Below are positions 58,733 through 64,000 of a stretch of 64,000 nt of DNA, in pieces. Each line of letters starts with the position of its first letter. Positions within the stretch are counted from its first letter, which is position 1. Origin of the DNA: JAWWPY01 sp963822825 (GTDB lineage: Bacteria; Actinomycetota; Actinomycetes; Streptosporangiales; Streptosporangiaceae); the NCBI GenBank assembly GCA_963822825.1, contig CAWGIW010000003.1, positions 124,001 to 188,000 on the forward strand. Direction: 5' to 3'. Both the position numbers and the translations under genes were made by a program. The notes beneath the pieces are model-generated. The model did not search any database, was not told the origin of the DNA, and saw only the letters and a program-made list of their open reading frames with translations.

Positions 58733-59308
58733 TGCATGCCGACCGCACCAACCGCATCATGCTGCTGCTGCTGGCAGTACTGCTGATCGCCGCCGGCCTC
58801 GACGCCGGGGCCGCATCCATCGGCGCGTTCGGGACTGCCACCCGGCACAGCCCCCTCATCGCCAATCCGACCGGGCAGCTTCATCGGCGCCCATGGTGAC
58901 TGGCTCTGGCCCGCCGCCGCAGTGGCCGCGCTGATCCTCGCCCTGCTCGCGTTGCGCTGGCTGCTTGCCCTGCTGTTCTCCACCGACCGTTCCGGTGACC
59001 TGCTGATCCACGCGGGTAGCCCCGGGGGGCGCACCACTCTCGCCGCTGGAGCCTTGACCGAAGCAGTAGCAGAAGAGGTCGAAAGCTACCGAGGCGTGAA
59101 CTCCGCGCGGGCCCGTCTCATTGGTGACCTCGAGAACCCCGAGCTTGTCGTCACCGCGACGCTGGAAGAAACCGCCGACTTCGCCGCGCTGCGTCAGCGC
59201 ATCGAAACCGAAGCCCTCACTCACGCCCGCTCCGTGGTCGGCAATCCGGCGCTGCCTACCCAGCTGGATCTGACCGTCACCACGAAACGTTCCACCCGGG
59301 TCGCCTGA
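58732..59308 (+). pseudogene. amaP: AmaP alkaline-shock membrane anchor, frameshifted
   Basis: The N-terminus RTNRIMLLLLAVLLIAAGL, GAASIGAFGTA lies in the first frame and stops at about 58899; near 58875 the sequence moves to another frame that reads FIGAHGDWLWPAAAVAALIL, ALLALRWLLALLFST, then the soluble domain GGRTTLAAGALTEAVAEEVE, NSARARLIGDLENPELVVTA and DLTVTTKRSTRVA. Joined, this is a normal AmaP: two spans and a C-terminal domain that recruits Asp23. One base separates the parts, so it may be an assembly error rather than true loss. Confidence 0.75.
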
Positions 59309-59348
59309 ACCGAGGCCGCCGGGCTACCGCGATAAGGAGACAACCGCA

Positions 59349-59522
59349 ATGAGTACAGGGGACAAGGCCAAGAACGCCGCCGAGAAAGGCACCGGCAAAG
59401 TCAAGGAGCACCTCGGCAAAGCGACGGATGACAAGTCCCTCGAAGCCGAAGGCCAGAGCGATCAGGCCAAAGGCGACCTCAAAGACGCCGGCGAAAAGGT
59501 CAAAGACGCCTTCAAGAAGTAA
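59349..59522 (+). CDS. CsbD-family stress protein
   Basis: 57 residues: DKAKNAAEKGTGKVKEHLGK ATDDKSLEAEGQSDQAKGDL KDAGEKVKDAFKK. Lysine-rich, hydrophilic and repetitive, with the CsbD pattern (KxxxGKxKExxGxxxxD...EGxxxQxxGxxxxxxGxxKD). AAGGAGA lies 9 bases before the ATG. CsbD proteins are induced by general stress; biochemical role unknown. Last gene of the plus-strand Asp23 operon, followed by a terminator. Confidence 0.88.
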   Translation: MSTGDKAKNAAEKGTGKVKEHLGKATDDKSLEAEGQSDQAKGDLKDAGEKVKDAFKK

Positions 59523-59593
59523 CGCCCGGATCCCGGGTCACCTCACCAACGTGACCCTGGACCCGTCGTCCCGGGCCGCCCGGCCCGTGCGTC

Positions 59594-59627
59594 TTCTTCC
59601 GGCCCGCACCGGTGCGGGCCGGAAGAA
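59594..59627. terminator. Perfect 34-bp palindrome, bidirectional terminator
   Basis: TTCTTCCGGCCCGCACC is followed directly by its exact complement GGTGCGGGCCGGAAGAA. Situated between convergent genes (csbD-like and 59664-60203), it can terminate both. The AA/TT ends give short U runs on either strand. Confidence 0.85.
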
Positions 59628-59663
59628 AGGGCGCGACGTGGCGCGCTGCTACAGCGACGTTGG

Positions 59664-60203
59664 TCATGAAGCATCGGCCGCCCGGTCCAGGCCGATGACC
59701 TGGTCGGCGGCGCGTACGCGGAGTTCTTCGAGAAGATCCGCCTGACGCCGGGCCCTGGAGATGAGTTCATCCAGCCGGCCGGGGTCGAGGCGCTCGTCCG
59801 TCTCCGCCAGAACCCGCAGGGTGCGCCACCCGGCAGCCTTGCCTTCCACGCCCAGCCGCAGCATTTCCAGCTCTACAAGGCTGCTGAGGGGCGACCGGGC
59901 GAGCAGATAGCCATTGAGCTTCAGCCGCGCGGCTTTCTCGCCGATCAATGCCACGTAAACCTTGTAGGCCCGGACCGGGATGCTGAGTGCGGCCATGATC
60001 TCCAGCAGCGCAGCGCGATCCTGCGCGACTTCAGTCGCCAAACGCTGCAGAGGGCTGTCGGCGGCCGGGCTGCGGTGTGATCCCGCCACGCGGCGCGCCA
60101 GCTCGGCGCCCCCTGTAGCACCCGCGAGATGATCATTGAGATAGATACCGAGCAGGTTGTGCCCGGATCGCGTGGCACCTGCCGAAGTGCCCGTCCCTAC
60201 CAT
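59664..60203 (-). CDS. Conserved helical protein of unknown function
   Basis: 179 residues from an ATG with GGAGGA 4 bases upstream. Family blocks: HNLLGIYLNDHLAGATGGAE LARR, ATEVAQDRAALLEIMAAL, KVYVALIGEKAARLKLNGYL, SPLSSLVELEMLRLGVEGKA AGW. It is entirely helical and resembles ferritin-like bundles in pattern, but the metal-ligand ExxH pairs are not evident. I recognise it as a common actinobacterial hypothetical, often near stress genes. Confidence 0.7.
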   Translation of the reverse strand: MVGTGTSAGATRSGHNLLGIYLNDHLAGATGGAELARRVAGSHRSPAADSPLQRLATEVAQDRAALLEIMAALSIPVRAYKVYVALIGEKAARLKLNGYLLARSPLSSLVELEMLRLGVEGKAAGWRTLRVLAETDERLDPGRLDELISRARRQADLLEELRVRAADQVIGLDRAADAS

Positions 60204-60444
60204 GATTCCTCCTCGCCGGGCGCTGGATATGTTCCTCTTCTGCCACCGAGGTTCAGATCTATGCATTGACGAGTGCGCTGCCTTGCCAGCGCCGTTCGGT
60301 TCCCCTGGTCGCCGGGGACGTCGTGCATGAGGCGCCGCAGTCACGGGAACGGGTCCGCGGCCGGGCAGCCTACGTGCGGTTCAATGCCGAGCGGCGTGAA
60401 CTAGGAAGGGCCGGAGACACGCCCTGGCGGTGTTCCAGGCGGCC

Positions 60445-61305
60445 TCAGCTTGTGCCGGGCGCCGGCAGCCCGATCGGGTTGGGGAACGGCAGGCCGACCG
60501 CAGCGTCCGCGGCCAGCGGACGCAGCAGCTGCGCCAGTCGCGCTGCCGCCGACCCACCCAAAGCACGCCACGGCCCGGCGGCCAGGGCGTCGGTGCGTGG
60601 CTCGACCTCGTCACGCGCGGCCACACCGGCGGCGGTGGGCAGACCACCGGCATCCAGCCAACCGCGTGCCGCCAACCGCATGGTGGCCTGCTCCCACTCC
60701 TGGTCGGACCAGCCGCGCGCCGGCTGCGGCAGCCGCCGTTCACTGTCGAGGGCCGCCCGCCACACAAGGCTTTCGCATCCATCCAGCCCGGCGACCAGCA
60801 GCGCGGCGACGTGACCGTCCCCGCGATGCTCGCGCAGCACCGTGGCGGCCTGCCACAGCACCTCAAACGGATCCTCGGGCCAGGGCAGGCCGGCATTCGC
60901 GGCAGCCAGCGGACGACCCGCGACCTCCACCGCGGCAGCGGCCTCGCGGCACAAGCTGGCGGCCTCGGTGACGTCAACCTCACCGAGCAGCCGGGTCAGC
61001 GCGGCGCGTGCCCCCTGCGCGCGGGCCCGCAGCACGCTGGCGGGGTCAGCCAGCTTCCACACCTGCGGAAGAGCCCGGGCCACCATCGGCCGGGCGAAGC
61101 CGAAAAACGCCGCATACACCGGAGCTGGCCCGACCGGGCCCAGCGGGGCGGCGCGGCCGGCGAAGTATCCGCGCCAGAAACCACGCAGGCCCGCCTCCTC
61201 ATAGGCGGCCAGGGACTCCGGTGCGAAGTAGGTGACCGCGTGAAGCGGCTCGAACAGCGTCCACATCACCCGTGCGATGCGCACCGGATCGTCCGGGAAT
61301 TCCAT
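60445..61305 (-). CDS. SCO6745-type protein
   Basis: 286 residues from the ATG at 61305 (a longer frame to 61356 exists). RIARVMWTLFEPLHAVTYFA, GFWRGYFAGRAAPLGPVGPA, VYAAFFGFARPMVARALPQV W, LREHRGDGHVAALLVAGLDG, WSDQEWEQATMRLAARGWLD are typical of this actinobacterial family, whose second half looks like a winged helix. Function not established, though several members occur with regulators. Monocistronic here. Confidence 0.75.
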   Translation of the reverse strand: MEFPDDPVRIARVMWTLFEPLHAVTYFAPESLAAYEEAGLRGFWRGYFAGRAAPLGPVGPAPVYAAFFGFARPMVARALPQVWKLADPASVLRARAQGARAALTRLLGEVDVTEAASLCREAAAAVEVAGRPLAAANAGLPWPEDPFEVLWQAATVLREHRGDGHVAALLVAGLDGCESLVWRAALDSERRLPQPARGWSDQEWEQATMRLAARGWLDAGGLPTAAGVAARDEVEPRTDALAAGPWRALGGSAAARLAQLLRPLAADAAVGLPFPNPIGLPAPGTS

Positions 61306-61460
61306 CTCACCGACGCTACCGGCGGGAACCCGGGACGCGATGAGAGCGGGTCTCATCCGTCTCAGCGCTCCGCGTAACAGTCAAGCGCGGCATGCGATCA
61401 GTCGGAGCAGGCAACCCATCCGGTCGTGCCGCTGATCGCGCACGCGGATGCTTCGAGCCG

Positions 61461-61645
61461 TCAGATTTCACCCAAGAACGCTTCGTCGATGCTCACATCT
61501 TCGACCGTCCGGGTTGCGGTCCGGACGCCGGTCATGGCGCTTGAGGAGTTCACACAGGCGGTCGCCGTCGATGAGGTCGATCGGCGGGGCGCTGTCGCGG
61601 GTTGCTTCTTTCTTGGCGTCCGTGGTGAACGAGCCTGTTGCTGTG
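61461..61645 (-). pseudogene. Mrr-type restriction endonuclease, C-terminal remnant
   Basis: Reading on the minus strand: TATGSFTTDAKKEA, PPIDLIDGDRLCELLKRH in one frame and GVRTATRTVEDVSIDEAFLG EI to the stop in another. This is the pattern seen at the end of Mrr nucleases (G-FTxxA...LIDGxxLAxLMxxHxVGV...DxxFF). The catalytic half with the QxK motif is missing, so only debris remains. A one-base shift lies between LLKRHD and GVRTAT. Confidence 0.55.
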
Positions 61646-61720
61646 GACCCATGGCTTCGACCGGGAGACGCCGGTGGAGGAGATCATGGCCGGCTTCAAC
61701 CGGCTGGTCACCGCCGCGAG
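61630..61720 (+). pseudogene. Aldo/keto-reductase-like fragment
   Basis: About 28 residues in the plus strand, LLWTHGFDRETPVEEIMAGF NRLVTAAR, match the segment that in aldo/keto reductases reads HGxDxxTPVEExMRALDDLV RAGK. Nothing before or after continues the family, and it partly overlaps the Mrr remnant on the other strand. Probably a short translocated fragment, or chance; low support. Confidence 0.35.
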
Positions 61721-61788
61721 GCCGCCACTCTCGACGAAGCAGCCGCCACCTTCGGCCGCCTCGCCCCCGGTTGGCCGGGTCATGCCGG

Positions 61789-63999
61789 TCAATGCCGATG
61801 GCCCTCGGTCTGGATCTCCTCCGCGCTGAGCGCGCGCGTCCAGATCCGGACCATGGAAAGGACCCCGGTAAAGCCGTCGGAGGTGTCAACGGTGCTTGGC
61901 AGGCCGAGCCGCAATGAAGTGGTGGTATTCATGACGGTGCTGAAGGCCGGCACCGTCGCCAGGGTCCGGGCCGTCCCGTCGAGGTACACCGCTGCCTTGG
62001 GGTAGCCGGTCGCGTCAACTGACAGCGTGCAGGCGACCTGCACCCGTTTCCCGACCCGGTAGGCGTCAGGCACGTGCACCGCGGTGGACCCGATCACCCA
62101 GTCCAGGCTGCCGTCGGGGTACAAGGCCACCCGGTATCCTCCGGCGCGGCCGTCGGTCGCGGTGGGCAACTTGTCCACTGGCACCATCTGGGCTGCCTGG
62201 GCGGCAGTCATCGTGAACGAGAGGGTGAGCTCGGAGGTCTGCAGGTATGGGTTCGCCCCGGCGTCGATGAAATTCGTGCCAGTGAATGCCGTCGGGCCGG
62301 CATACGTGTAGGAGGGCGTCACATCGGTGCGCGGGTATCCGCCGTCCGGTCCGTCGTGGGCGTATACGACGCCGCCGAAGTCTGCCGTTCCCCCGGTGCC
62401 AAGCATGTTGTAGGTGAACAGGCCGAACTTGGCACCCTTCCAGTTCGCGAAGCCGAGCGTCACCGGGTTGCCGATCCGCGTGAAGTGCATGCCGTCATCG
62501 CTATAGGAGAAGGTGGTCTCCTGGTCGAGGTCGATGTCGGTGCGCAGCCACAGCCGGTCGTGACCGAGCACTGGCCCGTACGAGGCCGTGCCGCCGATGA
62601 CGGCTTTGACGCGGCGCACCCCGGCCGAACGCTCGACGCCCACCCATTGGGCCGCCGAAGTGATGTACAGCAGGCCCGCATTCTGGCCGTCCACCATCCC
62701 GGCCGTGTCGAACTCGGCCGTGACGACGCCGACCCGGCCGAGGATCTTCTGCGTGAGCGTGTTGTTGGCCAGAAAAGCATCGTCTGCCGTACCTACCGGG
62801 GTGAGCCGCAGGTACCCGGGCCGTGCCGTCAGCGACCAGTTGCGGTTGACCGGGTTGTGGTTCCACTCCCACTGCAGCCCCAGCGCCGGCCGATTGAAGT
62901 CGTCGCTGGTGGCCGGGGAGAAGACGGGGCCAGGCGGACGCCCGACATCCGGTTTTGGGTAATTGATGACGGGCTGGCCCACGCCGTCACCCTCAGAATC
63001 CACGCCCATGCGGAGCCAGCCGTCGCTGGTCCAGCGCGCCGGTTCCAGCCACACCACCCGGCCGATGGACCCGTCCAGCTCGAAGTGCAAGAACCACCAC
63101 TGGCCGGTGGGCGTGTCAACCAGTCCTCCCTGGTGCGGCCCTGCCACTCCGTTGCCGATCTGCAGGACGGGCTGGCCTGCCTCCGGGGCGTAGGGGCCGT
63201 AGATGCTGTCGGAGCGCAGCACCCACTGATCACCGACAGTGAATCCGTTCTGCGGGATCACCAGGTAGTAGTAGCCGCTGCGCTTGTACAGCTTGGTCCC
63301 CTCGGCGTTCGGGCCGGTGTATACGAGGGTGCCGCTGTCGAGCAGTTCCGTGCCGTCCGGGCTCATCCGGTGCATGATGATCGGCCCGGCGCCCTTCAGG
63401 CTGTGCCCCAGGTAGGCGTGGCCGTCGTCGTCCCATAGCGGGCACGGGTCCTCCCATGGATGCTCGCCGGGGGCGTACAGGTGCACCGCGGTCAGTGGCG
63501 CCCACGGCCCGGCCGGATCGGTGGCCGTGGTCATGAACAGGCCTTCGGTGGGAGTGCAGAAGAAAATCCAGAACTTCCCGGCGTGGTACCGGATGGCCGG
63601 CGCCCAGCTCCCCTTCCCGTACCGGGTATCCGGGTCGGTGACCGGCCGCGGCTGGTCGTAGTAGGGGCTGATGTCGAGCCGGTCATAGACCCGCCCGAGA
63701 TAACGCCAGTTCACCAGGTCGCTGGAGTGCAGGACAGTCATGCCCATGTAATGGAATTCCGAGCTGACCAGATAGAAGTCGGCGCCCACCCGGATGACGT
63801 CCGGGTCAGACCAGTCGCCGTTGAGTACCGGATTCCGGTATGTTCCGTTCCCCTGGTCGCCCCAGTCACCAGGGCCCGTGCGCCGCGCCCGGCGCACATC
63901 GGTCGGCCGCTGCGCGGCCTGGGCTCTTAGTGGCACGGCGGGCAGCAGGGCGCTCGCGGCGGCAACTCCCGTGGCCTTGAGTACGTCGCGTCGTTTCAT
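61789..63999 (-). CDS. Tat-exported GH43-type beta-xylosidase/arabinofuranosidase with C-terminal sandwich domains
   Basis: 736 residues. Twin-arginine signal KRRDVLKATGVAAASALLPA (RRDVLK). Residues about 50-360 are a GH43 five-bladed propeller: catalytic base Asp in NGDWSDPDVIRVG, pKa-modulating Asp in PWEDPCPLWDDDGHAYLG, and general acid Glu in GPNAEGTKLYKRSGYYYLV. A DUF1349/GH43_C2-type sandwich follows (FNRPALGLQWEWNHNP, AGLLYITSAAQW, GFANWKGAKFGLFTY), then a LamG-like domain at the C-terminus (VAVYLDG-type: KAAVYLDGTARTLATV). It acts outside the cell on xylan or arabinan side chains and would complement the other glycosidases in the window. The ATG is at the window edge but appears to be the true start. 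Confidence 0.88.
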   Translation of the reverse strand: MKRRDVLKATGVAAASALLPAVPLRAQAAQRPTDVRRARRTGPGDWGDQGNGTYRNPVLNGDWSDPDVIRVGADFYLVSSEFHYMGMTVLHSSDLVNWRYLGRVYDRLDISPYYDQPRPVTDPDTRYGKGSWAPAIRYHAGKFWIFFCTPTEGLFMTTATDPAGPWAPLTAVHLYAPGEHPWEDPCPLWDDDGHAYLGHSLKGAGPIIMHRMSPDGTELLDSGTLVYTGPNAEGTKLYKRSGYYYLVIPQNGFTVGDQWVLRSDSIYGPYAPEAGQPVLQIGNGVAGPHQGGLVDTPTGQWWFLHFELDGSIGRVVWLEPARWTSDGWLRMGVDSEGDGVGQPVINYPKPDVGRPPGPVFSPATSDDFNRPALGLQWEWNHNPVNRNWSLTARPGYLRLTPVGTADDAFLANNTLTQKILGRVGVVTAEFDTAGMVDGQNAGLLYITSAAQWVGVERSAGVRRVKAVIGGTASYGPVLGHDRLWLRTDIDLDQETTFSYSDDGMHFTRIGNPVTLGFANWKGAKFGLFTYNMLGTGGTADFGGVVYAHDGPDGGYPRTDVTPSYTYAGPTAFTGTNFIDAGANPYLQTSELTLSFTMTAAQAAQMVPVDKLPTATDGRAGGYRVALYPDGSLDWVIGSTAVHVPDAYRVGKRVQVACTLSVDATGYPKAAVYLDGTARTLATVPAFSTVMNTTTSLRLGLPSTVDTSDGFTGVLSMVRIWTRALSAEEIQTEGHRH

Positions 64000-64000
64000 G

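Noticed and set aside
1..64000. tRNA, rRNA, riboswitch or CRISPR features
   Set aside because: None recognised by reading; no tRNA-like cloverleaf ends, no SAM- or cobalamin-riboswitch core upstream of metX, and no regularly spaced repeats were seen. A covariance-model search would be decisive.

Overview
The window is high-GC DNA read as a chromosome segment of a filamentous actinomycete, plausibly Streptosporangiales or a relative. The evidence is the strong GC bias at third codon positions, the XRE/DUF397 and RsbW-like ATPase regulator pairs, an EspC-type secretion substrate beside a DUF1023 hydrolase, an SCO6745-type protein, and a multi-copy Asp23/Gls24 cluster with DUF6286 and AmaP. No rRNA, tRNA or CRISPR array was seen.

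Left third (1-12 kb), accessory DNA. A subtilisin-like protease cut by the window edge is followed by a MazG-like nucleotide pyrophosphohydrolase, a conserved protein of unknown function, and a fusion of a P-loop kinase with a short adenylosuccinate synthetase. That synthetase carries Ser where PurA has its catalytic Asp, as in the phage PurZ enzymes of 2-aminoadenine synthesis. Next come a BlaI-type repressor, an RsbW-like ATPase, a truncated IS3 element, a DUF397 protein, a broken XRE regulator, a methyltransferase, a decayed ATPase and a second copy of the MazG-like gene. The PurZ-like/MazG neighbourhood is the most interesting part of the window.

12-22 kb, catabolic locus. Two MmgE/PrpD-family proteins lie downstream of a branched-chain-amino-acid-type ABC transporter (binding protein, two permeases, two ATPases). 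A divergent IclR regulator faces them across an intergenic region with a 17-bp palindrome. 22-29 kb holds poorly characterised genes, a ribbon-helix-helix antitoxin with a frameshifted MazF toxin, a large 2OG-Fe(II) oxygenase and a copied fragment of one prpD gene.

29-36 kb, sulfur metabolism: metX, metY, a CoA-binding protein, a methyltransferase and a carboxymuconolactone-decarboxylase-like protein on one strand; divergently, two OsmC proteins and a flavin monooxygenase. 36-41 kb: a methyltransferase, a NarL-type two-component system and a membrane protein. 41-48 kb: secreted polysaccharide enzymes (CBM2-GH5 cellulase, GH39-like enzyme with a ricin-type domain) and a PQQ-like propeller protein. 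48-54 kb: a signal peptidase I, small membrane proteins, a YciI-like protein, IS3 debris, the EspC/DUF1023 pair, a lipoprotein and a 3-hydroxyisobutyrate-dehydrogenase-like enzyme.

55-60 kb, envelope-stress cluster: an ECF sigma factor and a protein joining an anti-sigma zinc finger to an Asp23 domain, divergent from three Asp23-like genes, DUF2273, DUF6286, AmaP and CsbD. The right end has an SCO6745-type protein, debris of an Mrr-type nuclease, and a Tat-exported GH43 enzyme.

Many genes are split by what look like single-base frameshifts: the XRE regulator, mazF, the PQQ protein, the DUF1023 hydrolase, a J-domain protein, amaP, probably livM/livG, and others. Some may be decay, but the number suggests indel errors in the assembly, so pseudogene calls here are provisional.
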